From Deltaproteobacteria bacterium (GTDB lineage: Bacteria; Myxococcota_A; UBA9160; SMWR01): DNA of 21,036 bases. Of this stretch, positions 1 to 8,008 are shown in pieces. Numbering within the stretch: the first letter of the stretch is position 1; each line of letters starts with the position of its first letter. The notes under the pieces are model-generated. The model was given only the letters and a program-made list of their open reading frames with translations, did not search any database and had not been told where the DNA came from. Both the position numbers and the translations under genes were made by a program. The DNA lies in the NCBI GenBank assembly GCA_019313605.1, contig JAFDAW010000009.1, positions 1-21,036 on the forward strand, given 5' to 3'.

Positions 1-122
1 GAGACCCCGATTGGGCCTTCGAGTTCGGGAACACCCCCATCTCGATCTGCAGAAGACCCCGTCGCAAACGCCAGCCCAACCACCGTTGCCAGCGTTCCGA
101 TTACAGTCACCGATCGCCTCAT
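1..122 (-). CDS. Secreted protein of unknown function, N-terminal fragment (cut by window edge)
   Basis: Read on the minus strand, an ATG at 122-120 opens a frame that runs out of the window after about 40 codons. It begins MRRSVTVIGTLATVVG: two arginines, a hydrophobic stretch, then LAFATGSSA, which looks like a Sec signal peptide with a plausible signal-peptidase site near residue 25. A very strong Shine-Dalgarno (AAAGGAGG) lies just upstream of the ATG, at about 128-135, which fixes the start. The mature part visible (DRDGGVPELEGPIGV) is too short to name a family. The product is probably periplasmic or exported. Its neighbour at 440 is divergent, so the two may share the 123-439 spacer for promoters. 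Confidence 0.75.
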   Translation of the reverse strand, partial: MRRSVTVIGTLATVVGLAFATGSSADRDGGVPELEGPIGV

Positions 123-439
123 GATCTCCTCCTTTGCAGAGCACGAGAACCCGACTCACCCCTGTAATCCGACCACCCCAAGTGTACCACCAGGGGCAAC
201 AACCCGAGAACTCATCTGGAGACGCGCGCCACTCGAGCTTCTTTTCGATCCTCGTCACGTTTTCCCCGCACCGCTACTTCACTCCGGTTGCCAACCACAC
301 ACCACCGTGACGGGCCGACATCACAAACTCGAGCCAAAAACGCCCCCCGTGGGGGAAGGTCGCGCAGCCGATCTGCCGAAAGAGGAGGGACGGGCTTTGT
401 GCGCGCCATCTGCGCATGCCCAATGGATGTGGAGTCAGC
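123..439. other. Divergent intergenic spacer, no gene recognised
   Basis: This 317-base stretch separates two divergently transcribed genes. Short frames in it have arginine/proline-rich translations with no recognisable family and are not called. The only structure noticed is a short CCCCC/GGGGG foldback near 343-357. It presumably holds promoters for both flanking genes, but no convincing -35/-10 pair was identified. Confidence 0.5.
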
Positions 440-844
440 ATGGGCATCGACCGCCGGACACTTCTACTCGTCCTGCTAGTGACCTCGGCCCTCTGGGCCT
501 GGCAGAATCTCAGCCACGCAACCGGTGAGATCGCCGTGTTGCGCACCACGGGGACCGGTCACATCGAACACTATGCGAGCGTCTGGTACGTCCATGCCAA
601 CAACGCGCTCTGGATCCGCGCCGAAAATCGCGGGCGAAGCTGGCTCTACGAGATTCACGCCAACCCCCGCGTCGAACTGGCGCTAGGCGGACAGACCCGC
701 CCCTTCACCGCCCACCCGATGGACATTCCGAAATACCAGAACTACATCGACGCCGAATTTCGCAAGAAATACGGTTTTTCGGACTGGGTGCGCTCGCTCA
801 AGGGCGATCGCAACACGCTCCCGATCAAACTCAAGCCCATCTGA
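440..844 (+). CDS. Membrane-anchored flavin/F420-type split-barrel (PNPOx-like) protein, putative
   Basis: A 134-residue product starts with MGIDRRTLLLVLLVTSALWAW, a single N-terminal signal-anchor or signal peptide. The rest resembles small split-barrel flavin/deazaflavin-binding proteins of the PNPOx/DUF2255 type: LRTTGTG, then a beta-rich SVWYVHANNALWIRA, and the typical YEIHANPRVELALGG block (compare 'LRANPRVTL.IGG' in the family). The C-terminal part (DAEFRKKYGFSDWVRSL) is helical. The ATG at 440 was chosen because GGAG sits five bases upstream; an in-frame ATG at 416 would add eight residues without a good ribosome site. Whether FMN, F420 or haem is bound cannot be told, and the membrane anchor is unusual for this normally cytosolic fold. 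The family call is by resemblance only. Confidence 0.55.
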   Translation: MGIDRRTLLLVLLVTSALWAWQNLSHATGEIAVLRTTGTGHIEHYASVWYVHANNALWIRAENRGRSWLYEIHANPRVELALGGQTRPFTAHPMDIPKYQNYIDAEFRKKYGFSDWVRSLKGDRNTLPIKLKPI

Positions 845-929
845 TCCAGCCGGCCCCACACCCGCCGACTCTCCACCCTCGATCACCCACGCGCCTTACG
901 GTTTTGCGCCCCTGTTGTACGCTCCCGCT

Positions 930-957
930 GCGCGCCTCGATCAGAACCGAGGCGCGC
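930..957. promoter_or_regulatory. Perfect GC-rich hairpin in the leader of the glutathione peroxidase gene
   Basis: GCGCGCCTCG at 930-939 is exactly complementary to CGAGGCGCGC at 948-957, with an eight-base loop (ATCAGAAC). It ends 22 bases before the start codon at 980 and just before the AGGAG ribosome site. No T-run follows, so it is not a normal intrinsic terminator for the upstream gene. It could be a leader structure affecting translation or mRNA stability. Confidence 0.5.
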
Positions 958-979
958 ATTCCCGACAGGAGAATCCCTC

Positions 980-1594
980 ATGCGCAATTTCACTCCGCGA
1001 TCGATTGCTATCGTGGCTACGATTTTCGTTTTGTCCGTCGGCGCCCCGCTCGGGCCCGACCGCGCAGTCGCGGAGGAGGCTTCGAAAGCATTGCTCGACC
1101 TCAGCGCCAAACGACTTGGAGGCCCGGAGGAATCTCTCGCGCGCTACCGCGGCGAAGTGCTCCTGATCGTCAACACAGCCAGCGAGTGCGGTTACACGCC
1201 GCAGTACGCAGGCCTGCAAACCCTCTACGAGCGCTACCGCGAAAAGAAGTTCAGCGTGCTCGGTTTTCCGTCCAACGACTTCGGCAAACAGGAGCCCGGC
1301 GACGATCGGCAGATCGGAGCGTTCTGCAAATCGAACTACGGTGTCGAGTTTCCGATGTTCTCCAAGATCGACGTGCTCGGTGCCGATGCGCATCCGGTAT
1401 ACGCCTACCTGACGTCGCTCCCCAAGCCGATCGGCGGCCCCATCGAATGGAATTTCCAGAAGTACCTGGTCGATCGGAAGGGAAACGTGGTGGCGCGCTT
1501 CGAATCCGATACAGAGCCCGACGATCCCGCACTCGTGTCGGCCATCGACCGCCTACTCGCCGAATCCGCGACCGGGAGTGACTCGGACTCCTGA
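980..1594 (+). CDS. Periplasmic glutathione peroxidase family (probably thioredoxin-dependent)
   Basis: This 204-residue protein reduces hydroperoxides. Residues 1-31 form a signal peptide (TIFVLSVGAPL then AVA|EE), so it should act in the periplasm. The GPx signatures are complete: NTASECGYTPQY with peroxidatic Cys70 (Cys, not Sec), FPSNDFGKQEPG with Gln104, and EWNFQKYLVDRKG with Trp157-Asn158, giving the Cys/Gln/Trp/Asn tetrad. Cys116 (FCKSNYG) sits where the resolving cysteine lies in non-mammalian, thioredoxin-using GPx enzymes, so reduction by a thioredoxin-like partner is more likely than by glutathione. AGGAG lies about nine bases before the ATG. An 84-base gap separates it from the flavoprotein downstream on the same strand. 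Family call is secure; electron donor is inferred. Confidence 0.93.
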   Translation: MRNFTPRSIAIVATIFVLSVGAPLGPDRAVAEEASKALLDLSAKRLGGPEESLARYRGEVLLIVNTASECGYTPQYAGLQTLYERYREKKFSVLGFPSNDFGKQEPGDDRQIGAFCKSNYGVEFPMFSKIDVLGADAHPVYAYLTSLPKPIGGPIEWNFQKYLVDRKGNVVARFESDTEPDDPALVSAIDRLLAESATGSDSDS

Positions 1595-1677
1595 CCATCG
1601 TCGGCAACCTCGAGGCGGCGTAACGATCCTTCGACCCAAGGCTCCACACCAGGCGCACAGATTGCGCGGAGGCACCG

Positions 1678-3696
1678 ATGGCGCGCGATCCGCGGTATGA
1701 CATTCTCTTCGAGCCGATCCAGATCGGCCCCGTAACGGCCCCCAATCGCTTCTATCAGGTCCCGCATTGCACCGGGATGGGGCACCGCAGACCGCAGACG
1801 CTCGCCGCCATGCGCGAAGTCAAGGCGGAGGGCGGCTGGGGGGTCGTCTGCACCGAATACTGCTCGATCCACGCGAGCTCCGACGACGATCCCTACCCGT
1901 CGGCCACACTGTGGGACGAAGAGGATGTGCGCGCGCAGGCACTGATGGTCGACAAAGTTCATCGACACGGCGCGCTGGCGGGCGCGGAGCTCTGGTACAG
2001 CGGTGCTTTCTCGTCGAACCTCTACTCGAGGGAGGAAGCGCTCGGCCCATGGAGCCGGCCGGCTTGGCGCAACAATCCCATGCAGTGCCGGGTGATGGAC
2101 AAAAGGGATATCCGCAACCTGCGCCGCTGGCACGCGGCGGCCGCCAAACGCGCGCAGCGCGCGGGCTTCGACATCGTCTACGTCTACGCAACACACGGCT
2201 ATCTGATTTCGCAATTCATGTCGCCCGCCAACCAGCGCTCCGACGAGTACGGGGGCTCCCTCGAAAACCGCCTGAGACTCGTCACCGAACTGGTCGAAGA
2301 GACCAAGGAGGCCGTCGGAGACACTTGCGCGGTTGCCGTGCGCTGCTCGGCGGCCGGCGGAAATGTGGACGGTGCCCCGGTGGTCGAAGAGCATCGCGCG
2401 ATGATCGAAACGATGGCTGAACTCCCGGATCTATGGGACCTGGTCGTCGACGATTACTCATACGAAATGGGAACGTCGCGCTTCGTCAAGGAGGCCTCTC
2501 TCGAGAACTACATGTCCTGGGTGAAACAGGCGACGAGCAAACCCGTCGTGACCGTGGGGCGCTTCACCTCACCCGATACGATGCTGCGTCAGGTGAAAGA
2601 CGGCATCGTCGACCTCGTCGGAGCCGCACGGCCCTCCATCGCCGATCCCTTCCTCCCGAAGAAGATCGATGAAGGCCGCCTCGAAGACATCCGCGAGTGT
2701 ATCGGTTGCAACATCTGCTATGCGAGCGACACGCACGGCGTGCCGATCCGCTGCACCCAGAACCCTTCGATGGGCGAGGAATGGCGGCGTGGCTGGCATC
2801 CAGAGCGAATCCCCGCGCGGCAGTCGGAAAAGCGCGTGTTGGTCGTGGGTGGTGGCCCGGCTGGCCTCGAGGCGGCTACCGCATTGGGCCAACGCGGCTA
2901 CGAGGTGACCCTCGCCGAAGCGGGCAAGACGCTCGGCGGCCGTGTCTCGCTGGAGTCGAGCCTGCCCGGCCTTGCGGAGTGGGCACGCGTGCGCGATTGG
3001 CGGGTCGCGCAGCTCAACAAGCTGCCGAACGTCGAGGTCTTCCTCGACAGCCAGTTGGACGCCGACCAGATCCTCGAATTCGGGGCCGATTGCGTAGCGC
3101 TGGCCACCGGTGCGCGCTGGCGCACAGATGGCCTGGGGCGCTGGTTCGAAACTCCGATCGAGATCTCGGATCCCGCTCGCGTTATCACACCCGACGACAT
3201 CATGGCGGGGACGCGCCCCGAAGGCCCAATCGTGATCTTCGATGACGACCACTACTACATGGGCGGCGTCATCGCCGAACAGCTGCGCGGCAGCGGCCTC
3301 GACGTCACACTCGTCACGCCCGATGGCGTTGTTTCGTCGTGGACAAGTTCGACGGACGAACAGCCTCGAATTCAAGCGCGCTTGCTGAAACTGGGCGTCC
3401 GGATCGAAACCAGTACCGTGCTCGAATCCGTGCGCGACGACAGCGTGGTGCTGGCATGTACGTACACCGGCAAGCAGCGAGAGATCGCAGCCGGGTGCGC
3501 GGTGATGGTTACTTCCCGCATCTCTTCCGACGCGCTCTATCACACGCTTTCCGAGCAAATCGAAATCGCACGGGTTGGGGACTGCAGCGCCCCGGGCACC
3601 ATCGCCGCAGCCGTCTTCGCCGGGCACCGCTACGCGCGCGATCTGGACGGCGAGCCCGCCGACGTGCCCTTCCGGCGTGAGGGTTCGATGCGTTAG
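1678..3696 (+). CDS. Trimethylamine/dimethylamine/histamine dehydrogenase-like FMN/4Fe-4S flavoprotein
   Basis: This 672-residue oxidoreductase has an N-terminal old-yellow-enzyme TIM barrel and a C-terminal ADP/NAD(P)-binding part. It follows bacterial trimethylamine dehydrogenase (TMADH) closely from residue 1 (MARDPRYDILFEPIQIGP). Cys31 in NRFYQVPHC matches the cysteine that carries covalent 6-S-cysteinyl-FMN. Tyr170 and His173 in VYVYATHGY match the TMADH active-site Tyr/His pair. Cys341, Cys344, Cys347 and Cys359 form the 4Fe-4S site, and GGGPAG at 391-396 is the ADP-binding loop. The start has GGAGG five bases upstream. Expected role: oxidative attack on an amine, passing electrons to an electron-transfer flavoprotein. 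The substrate is uncertain, because parts of the TMADH aromatic pocket differ and the protein is somewhat shorter. Histamine dehydrogenase and other family members are alternatives. Confidence 0.85.
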   Translation: MARDPRYDILFEPIQIGPVTAPNRFYQVPHCTGMGHRRPQTLAAMREVKAEGGWGVVCTEYCSIHASSDDDPYPSATLWDEEDVRAQALMVDKVHRHGALAGAELWYSGAFSSNLYSREEALGPWSRPAWRNNPMQCRVMDKRDIRNLRRWHAAAAKRAQRAGFDIVYVYATHGYLISQFMSPANQRSDEYGGSLENRLRLVTELVEETKEAVGDTCAVAVRCSAAGGNVDGAPVVEEHRAMIETMAELPDLWDLVVDDYSYEMGTSRFVKEASLENYMSWVKQATSKPVVTVGRFTSPDTMLRQVKDGIVDLVGAARPSIADPFLPKKIDEGRLEDIRECIGCNICYASDTHGVPIRCTQNPSMGEEWRRGWHPERIPARQSEKRVLVVGGGPAGLEAATALGQRGYEVTLAEAGKTLGGRVSLESSLPGLAEWARVRDWRVAQLNKLPNVEVFLDSQLDADQILEFGADCVALATGARWRTDGLGRWFETPIEISDPARVITPDDIMAGTRPEGPIVIFDDDHYYMGGVIAEQLRGSGLDVTLVTPDGVVSSWTSSTDEQPRIQARLLKLGVRIETSTVLESVRDDSVVLACTYTGKQREIAAGCAVMVTSRISSDALYHTLSEQIEIARVGDCSAPGTIAAAVFAGHRYARDLDGEPADVPFRREGSMR

Positions 3697-3716
3697 ATGC
3701 CGCGATGCTTCGGCAT
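3697..3716. terminator. Weak hairpin after the flavoprotein stop
   Basis: ATGCCG at 3697-3702 pairs with CGGCAT at 3711-3716 around an eight-base loop, directly after the TAG stop. There is no T-run. It lies in the 57-base gap between convergent genes, so it may act as a weak transcription end for the plus-strand gene. Low certainty. Confidence 0.3.
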
Positions 3717-3753
3717 GGCTGCCCGCTGGGATCGGTTCGAGGCTAGGTGACGA

Positions 3754-5118
3754 TCAGCTGGGATTCGCGAAGAACCGGGGTGTTTGCCGGGCACCGCTCG
3801 CGGTTCGCCTCCGCAGATCCGGCAGCCGCTCGAGCGTCGCTTCTGTGGCACGTTCGAATTTCGCGAGAGTTTCTGCGAGGCAGAGTTCGTTGTGAGCCGC
3901 CGATACGAACCACGGCCCGCCAAAATCGGCTTCGCAGATGATCCCGAATTCGTGGAGGTGCGTCGCGAGGTAGCCGCAGAACGCATCGTCGAACTTTTCG
4001 CGATCCGGGTCGCTGGCGGGCGCCGACTCACCGCAGCACAGGCTGCTCATCGATGGTGGCCCAACGAACGCGTGGCAGATGCCGCGCCGGGATAGGGCTT
4101 GACTCATACCCTCACGCATCCGCCAGCCGTATCTTGCGATTTGCTCGAGTGCGTCGGTTCGGTCGAGGATCTCGAGGGTCTTGTCGGCGACCGAGAGAGA
4201 CACGGGGTGCGGAACGGGGCTGCCCCCCTGAGCGACCCCTGCGCCAATCCGGCGCATGATCTCCTCGCGGCCGGCGAGCGCAGCGATCGGGTAGCCACTT
4301 GCGATCGAGGGCCCGAAGGTGCAGAGATCGGCACGCACGCCCAGAAACTCCTGAGCGCCTCCCTTCGCGACGCGAAATCCCGCGGTCGCCTCGTCGATGA
4401 TCAGGACCACCTCGAAGCGATCGCAAAGCGCGCGAACATCGGTGAGATACGCGGCATCTGCGTCCATCGATGTGCGGTCGCGAGGGATCGGATCGATCAG
4501 AAACGCGCCGATCCGATCGCCATGGCTGCGTAATAGTCCCTCGAACCGATCGGCGTCGTTGACCGGTACTTCGTGGATCAGGCCATCGAACGAGCCGCGA
4601 TCAGCGCTTTGGCCGGGTGCTGGATTCACACCGATCGGCTCTTCCCGGCGGCCGGCCTCCCACACGGCGGCGCCTAATAGTCCATGGGATCCGCCGTCGA
4701 CCACGGCGATTGCGTCCTTACCCGTGAAATTTCGCGCCAAGCGCAGCGCGTCCACGACGGCTTCGGCTGCGGAATTCGAGAAGCGCACGAGTTCGGCGGC
4801 GGGCACCATCGTGGCGATCCGCTCCGCAACCGCGAACTCGAGTTCGGTAGAAAGCGCAAAAACTCCGCCAACGGCGATACCGGCGCGCGCGGCCTTGGCG
4901 ACGCGCGGATCCGCGTAGCCGAGGATCACCTGACCGCCACCGAGCCGATAATCGATGTACTCGTTGTCGTCGAGATCCCACAGGCGCGCACCGCTGGCAC
5001 GCTTGACGTAGAAGGTGCGGTCGTCGCCCCAGTAGCCGCGGTCGGAGGCGACGCCGAGCGGCAGCCGCTCGAGCGCGAGCTCGAAGTGGAGATTCGACCG
5101 CTTGAGGATTCGCGCCAT
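3754..5118 (-). CDS. Class-III PLP aminotransferase homologue lacking the catalytic lysine
   Basis: The 454-residue protein has the fold-type I class-III architecture of glutamate-1-semialdehyde aminomutase-like enzymes: an N-terminal GARLWDLDDNEYIDYRLG strand, the IDEATAGFR motif with Asp242 that normally contacts the PLP ring nitrogen, and FGPSIASGYPIAALAG. In active relatives this last motif reads FGKSIANGYP, the Lys forming the PLP Schiff base. Here position 270 is Pro (codon CCC, plus-strand 4309-4311). The phosphate-binding SGTEA motif is SAAEA (114-120), and the usual Tyr-His-Gly loop reads GGSHG. The reading frame is intact, so it looks like a conserved pseudoenzyme rather than decay. 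The ATG at 5118 has GGGAGG eight bases upstream, which is why the longer in-frame start is not used. It is convergent with the flavoprotein and divergent from the TetR regulator that probably controls it. Confidence 0.85.
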   Translation of the reverse strand: MARILKRSNLHFELALERLPLGVASDRGYWGDDRTFYVKRASGARLWDLDDNEYIDYRLGGGQVILGYADPRVAKAARAGIAVGGVFALSTELEFAVAERIATMVPAAELVRFSNSAAEAVVDALRLARNFTGKDAIAVVDGGSHGLLGAAVWEAGRREEPIGVNPAPGQSADRGSFDGLIHEVPVNDADRFEGLLRSHGDRIGAFLIDPIPRDRTSMDADAAYLTDVRALCDRFEVVLIIDEATAGFRVAKGGAQEFLGVRADLCTFGPSIASGYPIAALAGREEIMRRIGAGVAQGGSPVPHPVSLSVADKTLEILDRTDALEQIARYGWRMREGMSQALSRRGICHAFVGPPSMSSLCCGESAPASDPDREKFDDAFCGYLATHLHEFGIICEADFGGPWFVSAAHNELCLAETLAKFERATEATLERLPDLRRRTASGARQTPRFFANPS

Positions 5119-5186
5119 CTCACAAACCTCCCACTTCACTCTCGTGCATCTTGGGCCCGCAAAGCCTTCAGGTCAAGAATTTTTTT

Positions 5187-5213
5187 GCTGAATATTCAGC
5201 CAACTGAATATTC
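5187..5213. promoter_or_regulatory. Tandem palindromic operators, probable TetR/BetI-type binding sites
   Basis: GCTGAATATTCAGC at 5187-5200 is a perfect 14-base palindrome. CTGAATATTC recurs 16 bases later at 5204-5213, giving two copies of TGAATATTC within 27 bases. They lie between the divergent aminotransferase-like and TetR genes, just downstream of the minus-strand promoter at 5236-5263, so a bound repressor would block aminotransferase transcription. The local base composition is AT-rich against the GC-rich surroundings. Confidence 0.65.
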
Positions 5214-5235
5214 CAATCCCTTGTAATAAAAGGGC

Positions 5236-5263
5236 ATTATGTGCTTTTATAGGTAATTGACAA
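5236..5263 (-). promoter_or_regulatory. Candidate sigma-70 promoter for the aminotransferase-like gene
   Basis: On the minus strand, TTGTCA (5263-5258) is followed after a 16-base spacer by CATAAT (5241-5236); each box matches the sigma-70 consensus at five of six positions. Transcription would start near 5228 and run through the two operators at 5187-5213 before reaching the ATG at 5118. A plus-strand promoter for the TetR gene must also lie here, but only weak candidates were found. Confidence 0.5.
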
Positions 5264-5282
5264 CCGGCAACTAGGAAATCCC

Positions 5283-5939
5283 ATGACTCAGAGCCAGCCC
5301 CAGACCGCGCCGCTCAGCCGAGCGGAAGGAAAGCAGCGAAGCCGCCAGAAACTCATCACCGCGACCATCAATTCGATCGCGAAGCGCGGCTTCGCGGATA
5401 CGACACTCGCACGCGTCGCCGAAGGAGCGGGCCTGTCCCGAGGCATCGTGAACTTTCACTTCCGAACCAAGGACGCACTGTTTCTGGAAACCCTGAAGTT
5501 CATGTCTCGCGAGTACCGAGAATGCTGGTTTCGCGCACTCGACGAATCCGGGCCGAGTCCGGCCGAAAAGCTCGAAGCAGTGCTCATGGCCGAATTCGAG
5601 CCGCCGATCTCCAACCGCAATCGCATGGCCGTGTGGTTTGCGTTCTACGGTGAAGCCAAGTCTCGCCCAACCTACATGTCATCGTGTACGGAACTCGACG
5701 ACATCATCCACGATACCCTGATCAACCTGTGCCGAACGATTATCGAAGAAGGAGACTACGAGAACCGCAACGCGGATATCATCGCCTTTGGAATCAGCTC
5801 GCTCACCGAGGGGCTTACGTTGGATATTCTGCTCAACACCGGCGCCATCAGTCTGGATCGGGGAAAGGAAGTCCTTAGAAGCCATCTGCAAGCGCTGTTT
5901 CCGAAGCATTTCCCGATCACCAGATGCACGGGGAATTGA
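5283..5939 (+). CDS. TetR-family transcriptional regulator, BetI-like
   Basis: A 218-residue regulator. The N-terminal helix-turn-helix is typical TetR: ITATINSIAKRGFADTTL, then RVAEGAGLSRGIVNFHFRTK, which fits a BetI-type recognition helix region. The C-terminal ligand domain contains MAVWFAFYGEAKSRPTYM, which resembles the 'WLAFW...HP.L' block of BetI/TetR_C_6 proteins. Such proteins repress choline, amine and related catabolic genes and release DNA on binding a small metabolite. AGGAA lies about six bases before the ATG. The gene is divergent from the aminotransferase-like gene, and the paired TGAATATTC palindromes in the shared spacer are the likely operator, with autoregulation plausible. 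The effector is unknown; an amine or acyl-CoA would suit the neighbours. Confidence 0.88.
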   Translation: MTQSQPQTAPLSRAEGKQRSRQKLITATINSIAKRGFADTTLARVAEGAGLSRGIVNFHFRTKDALFLETLKFMSREYRECWFRALDESGPSPAEKLEAVLMAEFEPPISNRNRMAVWFAFYGEAKSRPTYMSSCTELDDIIHDTLINLCRTIIEEGDYENRNADIIAFGISSLTEGLTLDILLNTGAISLDRGKEVLRSHLQALFPKHFPITRCTGN

Positions 5940-6017
5940 AGGCTCCCCTCTCCGGCGCTATCAACCACCCAACACGCTGTCGCCCGGGGACCGATCGGTT
6001 CGCCAGAAACCGCCCGT

Positions 6018-7628
6018 TCAGCCGATCCGCTTGCGGGAATCCCCGAACTCTCGGCTGCGCAGCACGAACTTCTGCACCTTGCCGGTGGAAGTCTTCGGCA
6101 GCTCGGTGAACTCGACGAACTTCGGGCATTTGAAGTGGGCGAGTCGCTCGCGGCAGAAATCGATGAGTTCCCGCTCGCCGACATCGGCACCCGACTTCAG
6201 TGAGACGAACGCCTTCGGAACCTCGCCCCATTTTTCGTGCGGCGTTGCGACGACCGCGCATTCGAGCACCGCAGAGTGTTGCACGATGGTGTGCTCCACC
6301 TCGATGGTGGAGATGTTCTCGCCGCCGCTGATGATGATGTCCTTCTTGCGATCCCGAAGCTCGATGTAACCGTCCGGGTGGACCACACCCAGATCTCCCG
6401 AGTGAAACCAACCGCCCTCGAATGCCTCCGTGGTGGCTTCGGGATCTTCGAAATACCCTTTCATCACGTTGTTGCCGCGCATCACCACTTCACCCATGGT
6501 CTCCGCGTCGGCGGGGACATCGCGCATCTCGTCGTCCACGACCCGCAGGTGGGTGACGGTGTGGTAAGGAACGCCCTGGCGCGACATCACCTGGGCGCGG
6601 GCCGCCACATCCAGATCCTCCCACTCGGGCTGCAGCTGACAGTAGACGTGGGGCCCGTAGGTCTCCGTCAGCCCGTAGAGGTGGATGACGCTCACCCCGA
6701 GCTCCTCGAGCCTTCCGAGCAGCGTCGGAGACGGCGGCGAACCTCCCGTCGCGACGCGAATGAACGGGTCGAAGCGGATGCCCTGCGCCTCGGGCGCCTC
6801 CGCGAGCATCAACAGCACGGTGGGCGCCCCGTTGAGGTGGGTCACCTTCTCGCTGTGGATCAACTCGATCATCCGGGCCGGATCGATCGCGCGCAGCAGC
6901 ACGTGGGTCCCCCCCACAGCGGTCAACGCCCACGGGAAGCACCAACCATTGCAGTGAAACAGCGGCAGCGTCCAGAGGAACACGGAGTCGCGCTCGAGCT
7001 TGTGGACGATGATCTCGGCCAGCGCGTTGAGGGTCGCGCCGCGGTGGGTGTACATGACGCCCTTGGGTCGCCCCGTGGTGCCCGACGTGTAGTTGATCGA
7101 AACCAGCGACTGCTCGTCTTCGATCGAACCCGCGATCGGCACGATGTCGGCGCCAGCTACGAACTCCTCGAAGCTCGGTCCGTCCATCGGCGACCCCATC
7201 AACCCGGCCACCGGATCCTGCAAATTCACCAGCAGCGGATTCGCGTGGAGTCCATCGGGAGCGTTGACGACCTGGGGCGCCAGCTCGACGTCAGCGATCA
7301 CGACCTTGGCGCCGGAGTGATTCAGGATGTAACCGACCTCGGCGGCGTTGAGCCGGGTGTTGATGGCAACCAGCACCGCCCCCGCCCGCAGCACCGCGAA
7401 ATGGGCTTCGAGCAGCTCGGGGACATTGGGAGCCAATACGGCCACCCGGTCGCCCGGAGCGACGCCCGCGCGCTCGAGGGCGCCCGCAAAGCGGCCGACG
7501 CGCTCGGCGAACTGCGCGTACGTCCAGCGCCGGTCGCCGTAGACAACCGCGATTTTATTGGGGAAAACCCGAACCGTCCGCTCGAGAAACGCGATCGGAG
7601 TCAGCGGGTCGATCGAGACTTCGGCCAT
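6018..7628 (-). CDS. Acyl-CoA synthetase (AMP-forming), AlkK/DmdB-like
   Basis: The 536-residue ANL-superfamily ligase activates a carboxylic acid as acyl-AMP and then transfers it to CoA. All core motifs are present: P-loop TSGTTGRPKG (181-190), LPLFHCNGWCFPW (221-233), YGLTE (318-322), the GWFHSGDLG hinge region with Asp412, and the C-terminal catalytic STGKVQK with Lys517. The LPLFHCNGW/FPW signature is typical of medium-chain or 3-methylmercaptopropionate-type ligases, so the substrate is probably a medium-chain or branched fatty acid, but it cannot be fixed. The ATG at 7628 gives the normal family N-terminus (DPLTPIAFLERT). The frame stays open upstream to 7817, but those 63 residues do not look native. 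No clear Shine-Dalgarno is seen. TATACT lies ten bases before the ATG, hinting at a short or leaderless transcript. It is convergent with the TetR gene. Confidence 0.9.
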   Translation of the reverse strand: MAEVSIDPLTPIAFLERTVRVFPNKIAVVYGDRRWTYAQFAERVGRFAGALERAGVAPGDRVAVLAPNVPELLEAHFAVLRAGAVLVAINTRLNAAEVGYILNHSGAKVVIADVELAPQVVNAPDGLHANPLLVNLQDPVAGLMGSPMDGPSFEEFVAGADIVPIAGSIEDEQSLVSINYTSGTTGRPKGVMYTHRGATLNALAEIIVHKLERDSVFLWTLPLFHCNGWCFPWALTAVGGTHVLLRAIDPARMIELIHSEKVTHLNGAPTVLLMLAEAPEAQGIRFDPFIRVATGGSPPSPTLLGRLEELGVSVIHLYGLTETYGPHVYCQLQPEWEDLDVAARAQVMSRQGVPYHTVTHLRVVDDEMRDVPADAETMGEVVMRGNNVMKGYFEDPEATTEAFEGGWFHSGDLGVVHPDGYIELRDRKKDIIISGGENISTIEVEHTIVQHSAVLECAVVATPHEKWGEVPKAFVSLKSGADVGERELIDFCRERLAHFKCPKFVEFTELPKTSTGKVQKFVLRSREFGDSRKRIG

Positions 7629-8008
7629 CGGGGCGCGAGTATACGCAGTTCCGGACTCAGCGGCCTCGCGAGAGCAGCGGGCCGGTGAGTCGACGAAAAT
7701 GCCGCGCAACGGGGTGGGGCCAATCGTCCTGACAGAGAGCTTGCCACTTCGGAATTTCCGGAGCGACGAACGGGCAGCCCCGCCCCGCGCACAACGTACG
7801 GAGGATCCCCCCTCCACGTTTTAAATTACGGGTCGTCCCCGGATAAATCCGTGGCGGGCGTCACGCAATTTCCGATTCGATCAGAAATCCAAGTCCAGAC
7901 GCGCAGAACGGCTCCGAAAACCGGCAACCCGAGCGAAGCGCGCTAGCAGCTAAGGCGTTGCGGCGATTGGCGTTCGGTGGGCGGCTGTCTTGTGCGCGGT
8001 GCCGAAGC

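Noticed and set aside
7629..7817. 63-residue N-terminal extension of the acyl-CoA ligase
   Set aside because: Arg/Ser/Gly-rich sequence without resemblance to the family; the ATG at 7628 gives the normal N-terminus.
7921..7980. Direct repeat GGCGTT near 7953 and 7968 as a recombination site
   Set aside because: Six bases is within chance in GC-rich DNA and no recombinase or flanking symmetry supports it.
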